The notes: generated by a model from the sequence alone, not told the origin. A stretch of 64,000 nucleotides of DNA from Methylobacterium radiodurans (GCF_003173735.1 NZ_CP029551.1:4479001-4543000); one strand, 5' to 3'. Shown: positions 8,957-18,571, counted from the first letter of the stretch. Made by a program: numbers and translations.

Positions 8957-10246
8957 ATGCCGGACGATCAGACCCTTCGCTTCGCCACGCAGGCGATCCA
9001 CGCGGGCGCCGCCCCGGATCCGGCGACCGGCGCGCGGGTCCAGCCGATCTACTTCACCAACGGCTTCGTCTTCGACTCGACCGAGCAGGCCGCCGACATC
9101 TTCGCGATGCGGCGCACCGGCTTCTCCTACTCGCGCGGCTCGAATCCCACGGTCGCGGCGCTGGAGCGGCGCATCGCCGCGCTGGAGGGGGCCAAGGCCG
9201 CGGTCGCGGTCGCGTCCGGCCAGTCGGCAGTGATGCTCGTGCTGATGACGCTGATGCGCTCGGGCGAATCCTACGTCGCCTCCCCGCGCCTGTTCGGCGG
9301 CTCGCTCGGCCTGATGCGCCGCCTCGACGGCCGCTACGACCTGCAGCCGCAATTCGCCAAGGGGCTGGCGCCGGAGGATTTCGAGGCGGCGATCACCCCG
9401 CGCACGCGGGCCATCGTGTGCGAGTCGATCGTGAACCCCTGCGCGACCGTGATGGATATCGAGGGCATCGCCGCGGTCGCGCGGCGCCACGGCCTGCCCC
9501 TCGTCATCGACAACACGTTGGCCTCGCCCGCCTTGATCCGGCCGATCGAGCACGGCGCCGACATCGTCGTCCACTCGACCTCGAAGTTCCTCGGCGGCTC
9601 CGGCCAGACCATCGGCGGCATAATCTGCGATGCCGGCCGCTTCGACTGGAACCGGCCCGACCGCTACAACCTGATCAACGAGCCCTGGCCGGACTACGAG
9701 GGGCTGGTGGTGCGAGAGCGCTTCCCCGACATGCCCTTCGCGGTCGCCTGCCGGCTGTTCGGCCTGCGCGATCTCGGACCCGGCCTCTCGCCGATGAACG
9801 CCTTCCTGACGCTCACCGGCATCGAGACCCTGCCGCTGCGCATGGAGCGGCACTGCGCCAACGCGCGGGCGGTCGCCGCCTATCTCAAGGACCACCCGAA
9901 GGTCGACTGGGTGAGCTATCCGGGCTTGCCCGGCCAGCCCGGCGAGGCGCTGGTCAAGCGCTACGTGCCGCAGGGGCCGGGCTCGATCTTCACCTTCGCG
10001 CTGAAGGGCGGGGAGCCGGCGGCGATCAAGTTCATCATGGGCCTCGACCTGATCTCGCACCTCGTGAACATCGGCGAGATCAAGTCGCTGGCGATCCACC
10101 CAGCCTCGACCACGCACCGGCAGCTCCGCCCCGAGGAGCGTGCGGCCGCCTGCGTCGGGCCGGAGACGGTGCGGCTCTCCATCGGCCTGGAGAGCGTGGA
10201 GGACCTGATCGCCGACATCGAGCAGGCGCTGGCCAAGCTCGACTAA
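8957..10246 (+). CDS. metY: O-acetylhomoserine sulfhydrylase (Cys/Met metabolism PLP enzyme)
   Basis: A pyridoxal-phosphate enzyme that makes homocysteine from an acyl-homoserine and sulfide for methionine synthesis. The 429 residues fit the MetY subgroup; MetZ and cystathionine synthases are nearer 390. Blocks include ATQAIHAGAAPDPATGARVQPIYFTNGFVF, YSRGSNPTVAALERR, and the PLP lysine in HSTSKFLGGSGQ (Lys about 210). The last part has HPASTTHRQL and the substrate-binding arginine in VRLSIGLE. The ATG at 8957 fits the family N-terminus; longer in-frame sequence upstream is not protein-like. Use of acetyl rather than succinyl donor is inferred from length. Confidence 0.88.
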   Translation: MPDDQTLRFATQAIHAGAAPDPATGARVQPIYFTNGFVFDSTEQAADIFAMRRTGFSYSRGSNPTVAALERRIAALEGAKAAVAVASGQSAVMLVLMTLMRSGESYVASPRLFGGSLGLMRRLDGRYDLQPQFAKGLAPEDFEAAITPRTRAIVCESIVNPCATVMDIEGIAAVARRHGLPLVIDNTLASPALIRPIEHGADIVVHSTSKFLGGSGQTIGGIICDAGRFDWNRPDRYNLINEPWPDYEGLVVRERFPDMPFAVACRLFGLRDLGPGLSPMNAFLTLTGIETLPLRMERHCANARAVAAYLKDHPKVDWVSYPGLPGQPGEALVKRYVPQGPGSIFTFALKGGEPAAIKFIMGLDLISHLVNIGEIKSLAIHPASTTHRQLRPEERAAACVGPETVRLSIGLESVEDLIADIEQALAKLD

Positions 10247-10303
10247 GGGTCGGCCGCCCGCCTCATGCGGTGTCCAGCGGCTCGGAACGGCTGGCGCGGC
10301 ACC

Positions 10304-10336
10304 CTCCCTCTCCCCGCGTGCGGAGAGAGGGGACCG
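10304..10336. repeat. Small CCCTCTCC/GGAGAGGG hairpin unit
   Basis: The stretch ACCCTCCCTCTCCCC...GGAGAGAGGGGA forms a hairpin between the convergent sulfhydrylase and aquaporin genes. The same CCCTCTCCCCGC...GGGGAGAGG core recurs at 18.6 kb and, in related form, at 20.2 kb. It is therefore probably one unit of a REP-like interspersed family, and may also serve as terminator for both flanking genes. Confidence 0.55.
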
Positions 10337-10366
10337 CGATCACTGGGGGCCTGCCCGGAAACGGTA

Positions 10367-11101
10367 TCACGCCGCCGGCTTGGGCGGGGTGAGCCCGGTC
10401 ACCTGGGCGGCGGGCTCTTCGCTGAGCCAGCGGTAGAGGATGCCGCCGAGCACGCCGCCGAGGAGCGGCGCGGCCCAGAACAGCCAGAGCTGGGCGAGCG
10501 CCCAGCCGCCGACGATCAGGGCCGGTCCGGTGCTGCGCGCCGGGTTGACCGACAGGTTGGTGATCGGGATGCCCACGAGGTGCACGAGCGTCAGCATGAG
10601 GCCGATCGCCAGCGGCGCGAAGCCGACCGGCGCCCGGCCGTGCGTCGCGCCCATGATGATGAACAGGAAGAGCGCAGTCAGCACGATCTCGGCCGTGAGG
10701 CAGGCGGTGAGGTCGTACCCGCCCGGCGAGTGCGCGCCGTAGCCGTTGGCCGCGAAGCCCTTGGCGAGGTCGAAGCCGGGCGCGCCGCTCGCGATGGCGT
10801 AGAGCAGACCGGCCGCCACGACGGCGCCCACGAGCTGCGCGACCACGTAGGGCAGGATGTCGCGGGCCGGGAAGCGCCCGCCCGCCGCGAGGCCGCAGGT
10901 GACCGCCGGGTTGAGGTGGCAGCCCGAGATGTGCCCGATCGCGTAGGCCATGGTGACCACGCTGAGGCCGAAGGCGAGCGCGACTCCGAGGAGGCCGATC
11001 CCGACCTCCGGGAAGGCGGCGGCGATGACCGCGCTGCCGCAGCCCGCGAAGGTGAGCCAGAAGGTGCCGATGGCCTCGGCCGTGCACTTGCGGATGTCCA
11101 T
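10367..11101 (-). CDS. aqpZ: Aquaporin Z water channel
   Basis: An inner-membrane water channel of 244 residues with six predicted helices and the two half-helices that carry the NPA signatures: CHLNPAVT (first) and [10 protein letters not shown] (second). The pore-lining histidine in VHLVGIPI and the arginine after the second NPA fit a water-specific filter rather than a glycerol facilitator. The start ATG at 11101 gives [16 protein letters not shown], the usual AqpZ N-terminus. The longer open frame to 11605 is non-coding. It is divergent from the topoisomerase gene, with a 261-base gap that should hold both promoters. Confidence 0.93.
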   Translation of the reverse strand: MDIRKCTAEAIGTFWLTFAGCGSAVIAAAFPEVGIGLLGVALAFGLSVVTMAYAIGHISGCHLNPAVTCGLAAGGRFPARDILPYVVAQLVGAVVAAGLLYAIASGAPGFDLAKGFAANGYGAHSPGGYDLTACLTAEIVLTALFLFIIMGATHGRAPVGFAPLAIGLMLTLVHLVGIPITNLSVNPARSTGPALIVGGWALAQLWLFWAAPLLGGVLGGILYRWLSEEPAAQVTGLTPPKPAA

Positions 11102-11362
11102 GGGGGCTCCTGGGTTCAGGATGGGTCGGCCGTCCGGGATCCCCCCGGCGCCGGTGCCCCGGCGCGCGGCCCGAGAATGTCGAGCGGGTGCGAGCGAGGA
11201 AAGGCCGGAACCGCGCGCTAATCCGGAATTGCCCACCCGCGGCTCGGTCGTCCGCGGCGGGTGGCAATCCGGCCAGGTTCGCCCTTGCCATCGGCGCCGG
11301 TTCGGGCGCATACTGGAACACAACGCGAACAAAATCCCGCCCGCGCCCCACCGGTCCGAGCC

Positions 11363-13735
11363 ATGCCCGCCCCGAGCACCGGCCGCACGCTGTTCTTCTT
11401 CGAGAAGCCCTCGGCGATGCGCGAGCTGAAGCGCTTCTTCCGCTCGCCGAACACCGTCTGCGTCGCCGCGGAGGGCCATCTCCTCGCTGCGGAGGAGCCC
11501 GGCGACGTGCGGCCGGACTGGAAGCCTTGGCGCTTCGACGCGCTGCCGATCGTGCTCGACACGATCCCCGTCGCTTGCGGGCGGAACCGCTCCGGCCAGT
11601 CGCACGCGGGCAAGCTCGCCGCCATCCGGGCGGCGCTCGGGGGCGTCGAACGGGTGATCATCGCGACCGATCCCGGCCGCGAGGGCTCAATGATCGCCTG
11701 GGAGGTGCTGGAGCATCTCGGCTGGCGCGGGCGGGTCGATCGCTTGAAGCTCGGCGCGCTCGACGACGTCTCGATCCGGCGCGCCTTCGCGGGGCTGGCC
11801 GCCGAGCCCGATTCCGGCGAGCGCGACTACGCCGCCTATCTGGAGGCGCTCTGCCGCCAGTACGAGGATTACCATCTCGGCCTCAACGGCACGCGGGCCA
11901 TCTCGCTGCGCCTGCGCCCGGCGGCCTTCCGCGAGCCCTGGCGCTTCGGCGGCGTTCAGACGCCGACGCTCGCGATCCTGGCGGATCTCGAGGAGCGCAT
12001 CCGGGCCTTCGTGCCGCAGGACTTCTTCAAGGTCGCGCTGCAGCTCGACACCGCGGACGGGCACGCGCTCACCCTCTGGCACGCGCCGAAGGACCGCATC
12101 CTCGATCCGGAGATTGCCGAGACGATCCGGGCGGCCGCCGCCGGATGGTCCGGGCCGCTCGCGGTCGAGCAGCGGGACGTGCGCCGGGCGCCCCCGCGCC
12201 TGTTCTCGAAGGACACGCTCGCCCGGCGCTGCGCCAAGCGCTTCGGCTGGGACCCGCAAGCGACGGCCAAGCTTGCGCAAGACCTCTACGACCAGGGCTA
12301 TCTCAGCTACCCGCGCACCGAGTCCGAGCTGCTGCCCGAGGGGCAGGCCGGCGACGCGCCCGCGATCATCGCGGCGGTCACGGGGGTTCTCACGGAACTC
12401 CGCCCGCTCTTTCCGCCGGAGGCGAAGCCGGTGATCCGGCGGGGCAAGAGCGGCCCCTACGTCAAGGATCCGGGCGAGCACCACGCCATCGTGCCGCTGC
12501 GCAAGGTGCCCGAGCGCGGACGGCTCACGGCCGATCAGGCCCGGCTCTGGGAACTCGTCGCCAAGGCCTATCTCGCCGCCCACATGGCCGATGGGATCGA
12601 CGCGCGCACCGGCATCGCGGCCGAGGTCGCCACGCCTCTGGGGCCGAAGCGCTTCGCAGTCTCCGGGACCGTGGTGCGGGTGCCGGGCTGGCGCGCGGTC
12701 TACGGGGCCGAGGCCGAGACCGAGGCCGACTTGGTGCCCGGCAAGGCCCGGCGCGAGGAGGAGGCGAGCGCGGCCCGCCTACCGCCGGTGCGCGACGGCG
12801 AAGGGGCGTCGGCCACGGGCGCCGAGATCGCCACCGCCGTGACCGAGCCGCCCCGCCGCATCACCCGCGGCGAGCTGCCCGTGGTGATGGGCCGCCTCGT
12901 CGATCAGGTCGAGGACCCGGCGGTGAAGCGCGCCCTGGAGAACCCCGTCAACCCGAACGAGCCGAAGGGTCTCGGCACGGCCGCGACTCGGGACACGATC
13001 CTGCCGAAGCTCCTGAAGAGCCGCTACGTGACGTTGGGCACCGGCAAGGACCCGGCGGTCTCGGTCACGGAAGTCGGGCTCGCCTTCATCGGTGCGGTCC
13101 GGGCGGTGTTCCCGGCCTACGGCGACCCGGTCGGGCGGGCGGTGTTCGAGGCGGAGCTTGCCGAGATCGGCCGGGCCGCGACCCGTGCCGAGGCGGAGCG
13201 CCGGGCCGAGGATTTTCGCCGCCGCACCCGGGCGCGGCTCGATGCGCTGATCGCGGCGATCGCGGGCGCTCCGACGATCGACCTCGACCCGAGCCTGATC
13301 CCGCCGGGCGGCCCGTCCGGTCGCTACGACCGGGCGCCGACGCCCGCCATGGTGGCGTTCGCGGTCTCGCTGGCGGAGCGCAAGGGCGTGGCGCTGCCGC
13401 GCGGCTGCAAGAGCAGCCTGCGGGTGTGCCGCGGCTTCCTCGACGCGCAGGCCGGGCCGAGGACACGATCCGAGGGAGAGCCGGAGGGGCGCGGGCCGGA
13501 CGGCGTTCGCCCGCCGAGCGCCGCGATGCTGCGCTACGCCCGCAACCTCGCCGAGGCCAAGGGAATCGCCTGCCCGCTCGAGGTGGAGGCGCACTTCGAC
13601 GCTTGCCGCAGCTTCCTCGACACGCACGCGGCGCGGGCCGACACGGCGCGCCCGGCCCGGAAGGGCGCCGTGCCGTCCCGCGGCCGCTCGCCCGCGCCGC
13701 GCAGGAAGCCGGCCGCGGCCCGCCGGCAGGCCTGA
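11363..13735 (+). CDS. Type IA DNA topoisomerase (topoisomerase III-like) with a duplicated C-terminal motif
   Basis: A single-strand-passing topoisomerase of 790 residues. The Toprim domain carries TDPGREG (near residue 105), and the active tyrosine is Tyr316 in [22 protein letters not shown] block lies in the C-terminal half of the core. There is no C-terminal zinc-ribbon array. Instead, residues about 655-765 hold two copies of a roughly 40-residue unit with the pattern P-x-x-AM-x3-A-x2-LAE-x-KG and CR-x-FLD, ending in a basic Arg/Ala/Pro tail. This form resembles topoisomerases found on plasmids and conjugative elements more than housekeeping TopA. The ATG at 11363 follows GGTCCGAGCC and begins [15 protein letters not shown]. 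Strong hairpins follow the stop. Confidence 0.85.
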   Translation: MPAPSTGRTLFFFEKPSAMRELKRFFRSPNTVCVAAEGHLLAAEEPGDVRPDWKPWRFDALPIVLDTIPVACGRNRSGQSHAGKLAAIRAALGGVERVIIATDPGREGSMIAWEVLEHLGWRGRVDRLKLGALDDVSIRRAFAGLAAEPDSGERDYAAYLEALCRQYEDYHLGLNGTRAISLRLRPAAFREPWRFGGVQTPTLAILADLEERIRAFVPQDFFKVALQLDTADGHALTLWHAPKDRILDPEIAETIRAAAAGWSGPLAVEQRDVRRAPPRLFSKDTLARRCAKRFGWDPQATAKLAQDLYDQGYLSYPRTESELLPEGQAGDAPAIIAAVTGVLTELRPLFPPEAKPVIRRGKSGPYVKDPGEHHAIVPLRKVPERGRLTADQARLWELVAKAYLAAHMADGIDARTGIAAEVATPLGPKRFAVSGTVVRVPGWRAVYGAEAETEADLVPGKARREEEASAARLPPVRDGEGASATGAEIATAVTEPPRRITRGELPVVMGRLVDQVEDPAVKRALENPVNPNEPKGLGTAATRDTILPKLLKSRYVTLGTGKDPAVSVTEVGLAFIGAVRAVFPAYGDPVGRAVFEAELAEIGRAATRAEAERRAEDFRRRTRARLDALIAAIAGAPTIDLDPSLIPPGGPSGRYDRAPTPAMVAFAVSLAERKGVALPRGCKSSLRVCRGFLDAQAGPRTRSEGEPEGRGPDGVRPPSAAMLRYARNLAEAKGIACPLEVEAHFDACRSFLDTHAARADTARPARKGAVPSRGRSPAPRRKPAAARRQA

Positions 13736-13748
13736 ACACGGGGGAATC

Positions 13749-13799
13749 CTCAAGGGTCTTTGAAGCCCTTGAGCGGGTTCTCAGGGCAGCGCCCTGAGA
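13749..13799 (+). terminator. Tandem hairpins after the topoisomerase gene
   Basis: Two perfect inverted repeats lie 14 bases past the stop: CTCAAGGG/CCCTTGAG (13749-13756 and 13766-13773) and TCTCAGGGC/GCCCTGAGA (13779-13787 and 13791-13799). The second has a three-base loop. Together they look like a strong transcription stop, although no T-run follows. Confidence 0.6.
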
Positions 13800-14444
13800 T
13801 CGTCCGATCCGCCTGTACAGATACGGTATTGAGCATTCGCTTCGCGGCTAGAACGTCCGGGCGGCTATCGCCGGCGGGAAGCGAAAGGCGCCGTGCCGCG
13901 CTTCGTCGAGGGCGATGCCGGGAGCCGCTACGATCGCGCCGACCTGCCCGTCGACTTCGGCCACGAGGACAAGTCGCTGCTGCGGCGGCAACGCGCAGGC
14001 CCTCTCAAGATCTGCCTCATCGACGCCTTCGCGTCATGCCCACCCGGGCTTCCGGGCCGGTCCGGCGGTTGGCCCGCAGCGATCAGCCACGGTGCCGAGC
14101 GCGACCAAGGGAACGGGTGCCACCAGACCGCAAGGACACCGCAAAGACACTGTGAGAGCGTGGGCCTGCTGCAGGAAGCCCAGGCTGAAGCGCAGCCAGC
14201 GACAGGTCTTATAAATAATATATGATCTTGCCCGGCGCTTGCTGGCTTGCTATGGAAGGCGCGGGCTTGCTGGCGGCAAAGTGCGGCGCGCCCGATGCAG
14301 AGACGCCATCCTGCATCGGTCGTGCTGCATAGCCTGCGGACGCGCCGTAAGGCCGGCGCAGCGCGGGAAGGGATCGGGAGCAAGCCAGAACAAGACATAG
14401 CTCGCAAAAGATCGCGGCCCGAGCCGCGGCACAGGGAGGAGCGT
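13800..14444. other. 645-base region upstream of the ABC/oxidoreductase cluster, no clear gene
   Basis: Short open frames exist on the plus strand near 13893-14225, with a partly protein-like start (MPRFVEGDAGSRYDRADLP), but no ribosome site and no family I recognise. It may be a decayed gene. The right part contains an AT-rich patch unlike its surroundings, listed separately, and should hold the promoter of the cluster. Confidence 0.4.
14206..14225 (+). promoter_or_regulatory. AT-rich putative operator/promoter of the 14-25 kb cluster
   Basis: GTCTTATAAATAATATATGA is an almost pure AT block inside very GC-rich DNA, 220 bases before the ATP-binding protein start. The reverse complement of 16360-16371, in front of the first substrate-binding protein gene, gives GTCTTATATATG, which shares the GTCTTATA and TATATG elements. 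A common regulator site is a reasonable inference; no regulator gene is adjacent. Confidence 0.4.
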
Positions 14445-15215
14445 ATGGGCTTGAGTGAAGCGTTGTTGGAAGTCGACGGCGTCACGCTGCAGTACAAGAC
14501 GCCGCATCACTTGATTACGGCCACCTACCGGGTCAGCTTCGACGTGCTGCCGGGCGACCGGTTCGTCCTGCTCGGACCGTCGGGCTGCGGCAAGTCCACC
14601 CTGCTGAAGGCGGTGGGCGGCTACATGCCCCCGACCGAGGGCGAGATCCGCCTGAAAGGGCGCACCGTCACCGGGCCCGGTCCCGACCGGATGATGGTCT
14701 TCCAGGAGTTCGACCAGCTCCTGCCCTGGAAGACGGTGAAGCAGAACGTTGTCTTCGCCCTCGAAGCCTCGGGCCGCCTCATGGGCCGGGCCGCCGAGGA
14801 GCGGGCGATGGCCTATATCGACAAGGTCAACCTCACGAAGTTCGCCGACAGCTACCCGCACATGCTGTCGGGTGGCATGAAGCAGCGCGTCGCCATCGCA
14901 CGCGGCATGGCGATGGAGCCCGACATCCTGCTGATGGACGAGCCCTTCGCGGCTCTGGATGCGCTCACCCGTCGCAAGATGCAGGACGAACTGCTGATGC
15001 TGTGGGAGGAGACCCGCTTCACCGTCCTGTTCGTCACCCACTCGATCCCCGAGGCGATCAAGATCGGCTCGCGCATCCTGCTGCTCTCGCCCCATCCCGG
15101 CGAGGTGAAGGCCGAGCTGAACAGCGCCGGAACGCCCGCCGAACAGGCGCGCCTGGAGGGCCGCATCCAGCAGATGCTGTTCGCCGAGGAGATCAAGGAG
15201 GCGGAGAATGTCTAG
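14445..15215 (+). CDS. ABC transporter ATP-binding protein, NitT/TauT type
   Basis: The cytoplasmic ATPase of an importer (256 residues). Walker A is GPSGCGKST (near residue 46), the Q-loop is in MMVFQEFDQLLPWKT, the signature is LSGGMKQR (near 145), Walker B is DILLMDEPFAALD, and the switch histidine is in LFVTHSIPEAI. The FQEFDQLLPWKT and DALTR elements are typical of the nitrate/taurine/sulfonate subfamily. The start ATG at 14445 is preceded by AGGGAGGAGCG. Its 3' end overlaps the permease gene by eight bases, so the two are translationally coupled. It is the first gene of a cluster that continues to 25.5 kb on the same strand. Confidence 0.92.
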   Translation: MGLSEALLEVDGVTLQYKTPHHLITATYRVSFDVLPGDRFVLLGPSGCGKSTLLKAVGGYMPPTEGEIRLKGRTVTGPGPDRMMVFQEFDQLLPWKTVKQNVVFALEASGRLMGRAAEERAMAYIDKVNLTKFADSYPHMLSGGMKQRVAIARGMAMEPDILLMDEPFAALDALTRRKMQDELLMLWEETRFTVLFVTHSIPEAIKIGSRILLLSPHPGEVKAELNSAGTPAEQARLEGRIQQMLFAEEIKEAENV

Positions 15216-16119
15216 CGCGAACGCCCTGGTGGATGCCCCCTCCGTGCCTGCCGCCCGATCCGCATCCGCCCGCCCCGAGATCGTGCGCGACCGTGCCGGC
15301 CCCCCGGGCGGCACGGTGGTCGAGAAGCCGCTCTCGACGCTGGAGCTGCTCTACAACCAGGGCTGGCTGCGCAAGCTCCTGATCCTGGCGGTGCTCGCCC
15401 TGATCTGGGAGGCCTACGGGCGCTACCTCGACAACGACCTGCTGTTCCCGACCTTCACGGCGACGCTCGGGGCCTTCTTCCGCGGCGTCGCGGACGGCAC
15501 GCTGCCGCTCAGGGCTTGGGGCTCGGTGAAGATCCTGCTCGTCGGCTACGGCATCGGCATCGTGCTGGCGACCGTGCTGACCGGCATCGCCATCGCCTCG
15601 CGGATCGGCACCGACTTCCTCGAGACCATGACCTCGATGCTCAACCCGCTCCCGGCCATCGCGCTCCTGCCGCTGGCGCTGATCTGGTTCGGGCTCGGCA
15701 ACGGCAGCCTCGTCTTCGTGCTGGTACACTCGGTCACCTGGGCGATCGCGTTGAATACCCATTCGGGCTTCCTCTCGGTCAGCCGGACCCTGAAGATGGT
15801 GGGGCGCAATTACGGGCTCGGCGGCGCGGGGCTGATCCGCAAGATCCTGATCCCGGCGGCCTTCCCGTCGATCCTGACCGGCCTGAAGGTCGGCTGGGCC
15901 TTCGCGTGGCGCACGCTGATCGCGGCGGAGCTCGTCTTCGGCGTGTCCTCGGGATCGGGCGGCCTCGGGTGGTTCATCTTCGAGAACAAGAACATGCTCG
16001 ATATCCCGAACGTGTTCGCGGGCCTCCTCACCGTGATCCTGATCGGTCTCGTGGTCGAGAACCTGATCTTCCAGACGATCGAGCGCCACACCATCCAGCG
16101 CTGGGGCATGCAGGCCTGA
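15208..16119 (+). CDS. ABC transporter permease, NitT/TauT type
   Basis: The inner-membrane channel of the importer (303 residues). About 45 polar N-terminal residues precede six predicted transmembrane helices. The ATPase-coupling EAA-like loop is near residues 205-225 (FPSILTGLKVGWAFAWRTLI). The segment LNPLPAIALLPLALIWFGLG is a hallmark of taurine/nitrate permeases. It overlaps the ATP-binding gene by eight bases. The first substrate-binding protein follows after a 345-base gap with its own promoter candidate. The subfamily handles taurine, sulfonates, nitrate, aromatic acids and pyrimidine precursors, so the cargo cannot be fixed from the permease. Confidence 0.92.
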   Translation: MSSANALVDAPSVPAARSASARPEIVRDRAGPPGGTVVEKPLSTLELLYNQGWLRKLLILAVLALIWEAYGRYLDNDLLFPTFTATLGAFFRGVADGTLPLRAWGSVKILLVGYGIGIVLATVLTGIAIASRIGTDFLETMTSMLNPLPAIALLPLALIWFGLGNGSLVFVLVHSVTWAIALNTHSGFLSVSRTLKMVGRNYGLGGAGLIRKILIPAAFPSILTGLKVGWAFAWRTLIAAELVFGVSSGSGGLGWFIFENKNMLDIPNVFAGLLTVILIGLVVENLIFQTIERHTIQRWGMQA

Positions 16120-16359
16120 GGTCGCGCCGGGCGCCGGTCTGCCCGGCGCCCGGTCCCGAGCCCCGAACGATCGCATCCGGCGCAAGGCTGAAACCGGGCG
16201 TCCGCCCGACGCGCTCCGGGCCGGACGGGTCGGCACATCCAGCCCGCGACCACGGCCTTGCCGGCGTCATACCCGAGCCATCTCAGCGCGGACCGCCGCT
16301 CCGCCCGCGGCGATCCCGCAGTCGCGGACACCATCCGGCCAGGGCCTGTCCGCGGCAAA

Positions 16360-16408
16360 CATATATAAGACACATGAATGTTGACACGTCCGGACCCGGG
16401 CGTATTCT
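16360..16408 (+). promoter_or_regulatory. Promoter candidate before the first substrate-binding protein gene
   Basis: TTGACA (16381-16386) and TATTCT (16403-16408) are separated by 16 bases and fit a sigma-70 promoter 57 bases before the ATG. Directly upstream is CATATATAAGAC (16360-16371), an AT-rich motif whose reverse complement resembles the patch at 14206-14225. The 345-base gap around it contains no gene. Confidence 0.5.
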
Positions 16409-16464
16409 CGGATCGACGCCGACGGGTCGCACAGATCGGCGCACAGAACAGGTGAGGAAACCCC

Positions 16465-17493
16465 ATGACGGCACGGAGCATCGTCCGGCTCGTCGGCACG
16501 GTCGCGGTCCTGTTCGGGGCGCTCGGCGCCGCCCGGGCCGAGGTCTCGACCGTCCGGCTCGCCAAGCAGTTCGGCATCTCCTACCTGCCGCTGACGCTGA
16601 TGGAGGAGGAGGGTCTGCTGGAGAAGCAGGCCAAGGCCCGCGGCCTCGACCTGAAGGCCGAGTGGCTGCGCTTCACCGGCGGCTCGGGGATGAACGAGGC
16701 GCTGCTGTCCGGAAACCTCGATCTGGCGGCCGGCGGCGTCGGGCCGTTCCTGACGATCTGGGGCCGCACGCAGGGCAACATCAAGGTCAAGGGCGTGGCG
16801 GCGCTGAACGCGATGCCGCTCTGGCTGGTCACGGTCAATCCGGACGTGAAGTCGATCAAGGACTTCGGACCGAAGGACAAGATCGCGCTGCCCACCGCCA
16901 AGACCTCGATCCAGGCGATCACCCTGCAGATGGCCGCCGAGCAGGCCTTCGGCGCCGGCCAGCAGGGCAGGCTCGACCCGCTCACCGTCTCGATGGGCCA
17001 TCCCGACGCGCAGACCGCGATGATGGGCGGGCGCTCCGAGATCACCGCGCATTTCGGCTCGCCACCCTTCCAAGAGCTGGAGCTGAAGGATCCGCGCGCC
17101 CGCAAGGTGCTCGACAGCTACGACGTGATGGGCGGGCCCCACACCTTCAACCTCGTCTGGGCCTCGAGCCGCTTCGTCACGGCGAACCCCAAGGTGACCG
17201 AGGCCTTCCTGGCCGCGCTGGAGGACAGCCTGAAGCTGATCCGCGACGATCCGGGCAAGGCCGCCGATCTCTGGATCAAGGCGGAGGGCTCGAAGCTGTC
17301 GCGGGAGGAGGCCGTCGCCATCATCCGCGGACCGCAGAACGAGTGGACGACGGCGCCCAAGCGCATGCTCGCCTACCTCGCCTACATGAACCGTGCCGGT
17401 CTGGTCTCCGCCAAGGCGGGCGCCGAGAGCGAGCTGTTCTTTCCCGCTCCCGAGGGCGCGAAGCCCAGTGCTCCGAAGGAGGCCGCGCGGTGA
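16465..17493 (+). CDS. ABC transporter substrate-binding protein (first of two), NitT/TauT type
   Basis: A periplasmic ligand-binding protein of 342 residues. The signal peptide ends after GAARA (about residue 26). The mature part starts VSTVRLAKQFGISYLPLTLMEEEGLLEKQAK, the usual opening of SsuA/TauA/NMT1-type proteins. The blocks GGSGMNEALLSGNLDLAAGGVGP and HTFNLVWASSRFV are shared almost position by position with a second binding protein at 24.5 kb. The ATG follows GGTGAGGAAACCCC. The stop overlaps the GTG start of the iron-sulfur subunit gene, tying transport directly to the redox enzyme. The ligand is unknown; the neighbours suggest a C4-dicarboxylate-like or related acid. Confidence 0.88.
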   Translation: MTARSIVRLVGTVAVLFGALGAARAEVSTVRLAKQFGISYLPLTLMEEEGLLEKQAKARGLDLKAEWLRFTGGSGMNEALLSGNLDLAAGGVGPFLTIWGRTQGNIKVKGVAALNAMPLWLVTVNPDVKSIKDFGPKDKIALPTAKTSIQAITLQMAAEQAFGAGQQGRLDPLTVSMGHPDAQTAMMGGRSEITAHFGSPPFQELELKDPRARKVLDSYDVMGGPHTFNLVWASSRFVTANPKVTEAFLAALEDSLKLIRDDPGKAADLWIKAEGSKLSREEAVAIIRGPQNEWTTAPKRMLAYLAYMNRAGLVSAKAGAESELFFPAPEGAKPSAPKEAAR

Positions 17494-18245
17494 CGGCGCC
17501 CGTCGATCACGCCGCCGTGGCCGCGGGCGCGACCGAGGCGCTGCGGGTGCGCGTGCGCCGCGGGGACGGCGTGCAGGATTACGCGGTGCCGCGCCGCGCC
17601 AACCAGACGGTGCTCGACGTCGTCACCGAGATCCAGCGCGAGCAGGATCCGACGCTCGCCTACCGCTTCGCCTGCCGGGTCGGCATGTGCGGCTCCTGCG
17701 GCATGACGGTGAACGGACGCCCGCGCTGGACCTGCCGCACCCGGGTCGCCGCCGTCGCACCGGAGGGCGAGCTGCTGCTGGAGCCCCTGCGCAACCTGCC
17801 GGTGGTCAAGGACCTTGCCGTCGATATGGAGCCCTTCTTCGAGAAGTGGCGCCGCGCCCACGGCTATTTCGAGCCGGGCGAGAATCCGCCCGACGACTTC
17901 GCGGCGGTGCTGCCCGATTCCGCTGAGCGCCGCGAGGCGGATGCCGGAATCGAGTGCATCAATTGCGGCGTCTGCTACGCGGCCTGCGATCTCGTCACCT
18001 GGAACCCCGACTATCTGGGCCCGGCGGCCCTCAACCGCGCATGGACGCTCGTCAACGACGTGCGCGACCGGGGCCAGACGGCGCGGCTCGACGCGGTGGC
18101 GGGCGATGCCGGCTGCCATTCCTGCCACAGCCACATGAGCTGCACCGAGCACTGCCCGAAGGCGCTCAGCCCCACCTTCGCCATTGCCGGGCTGAAGCGC
18201 GAGACCGGCAAGGCGGCGCTCCGCCGCTTCTGGAGGCGGGGATGA
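17490..18245 (+). CDS. Fumarate reductase/succinate dehydrogenase-like iron-sulfur subunit
   Basis: Electron-transfer subunit of 251 residues. The N-terminal ferredoxin fold carries the [2Fe-2S] ligands in CRVGMCGSC and a fourth Cys 11 residues on. The C-terminal part has CINCGVCYAAC for the [4Fe-4S] cluster, then SCHSHMSCTEHCPKALSP for the [3Fe-4S] cluster and the return cysteine. All cluster ligands are present, so a full relay to quinone is expected. It starts with GTG at 17490, overlapping the stop of the binding protein gene, with GAAGGAGG just before. Its stop overlaps the next membrane subunit start (ATGA). It probably passes electrons between the flavoprotein at 21.0 kb and membrane quinone. 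Confidence 0.92.
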   Translation: MTAPVDHAAVAAGATEALRVRVRRGDGVQDYAVPRRANQTVLDVVTEIQREQDPTLAYRFACRVGMCGSCGMTVNGRPRWTCRTRVAAVAPEGELLLEPLRNLPVVKDLAVDMEPFFEKWRRAHGYFEPGENPPDDFAAVLPDSAERREADAGIECINCGVCYAACDLVTWNPDYLGPAALNRAWTLVNDVRDRGQTARLDAVAGDAGCHSCHSHMSCTEHCPKALSPTFAIAGLKRETGKAALRRFWRRG

Positions 18246-18571
18246 GCCCGCTCCTCTACCTCGCCCAGCGCGGCACCGCCGCGATCCTGGCGCTGACCGT
18301 CGCGGTCCATCTCGGCACGATCCTCTACGCCGTGCGCGGCGGCCTGACCGCGGGCGAGATCCTGGGACGCACGCAGGGCAATCTCGGCTTCCTCGTGTTC
18401 TACGTGGTCTTCGTGCTGGCGGCCGCGATCCACGCACCGATCGGCCTGCGCAGCGTGCTGCGTGAGTGGACCGGCTGGCGCGGCCGCTCCCTCGACCTCG
18501 CCATGCTGGCTCTCTCGGCGCTGCTCGCCGGGCTTGGCCTGCGGGCGGCGCTCGCGGTGTACTGGGCATGA
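18242..18571 (+). CDS. Small membrane anchor subunit of the fumarate reductase/SDH-like complex (first)
   Basis: A 109-residue protein with three predicted membrane helices (about 8-29, 47-68, 81-104). Histidines at the end of the first helix (AVHLG) and in the second (AAIHAPIG) are in positions suitable for heme b binding. The start overlaps the iron-sulfur subunit stop by four bases. I see no close textbook SdhC/SdhD match, and the identification rests mainly on size, topology and position. Together with the 125-residue anchor at 18.85 kb it would form the quinone-reactive membrane part. Confidence 0.7.
   Translation: MSPLLYLAQRGTAAILALTVAVHLGTILYAVRGGLTAGEILGRTQGNLGFLVFYVVFVLAAAIHAPIGLRSVLREWTGWRGRSLDLAMLALSALLAGLGLRAALAVYWA

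Noticed and set aside
13893..14225. A 110-residue protein before the ABC cluster
   Set aside because: Only the first 40 residues look protein-like. No ribosome site or family, and it ends in the AT-rich regulatory patch.
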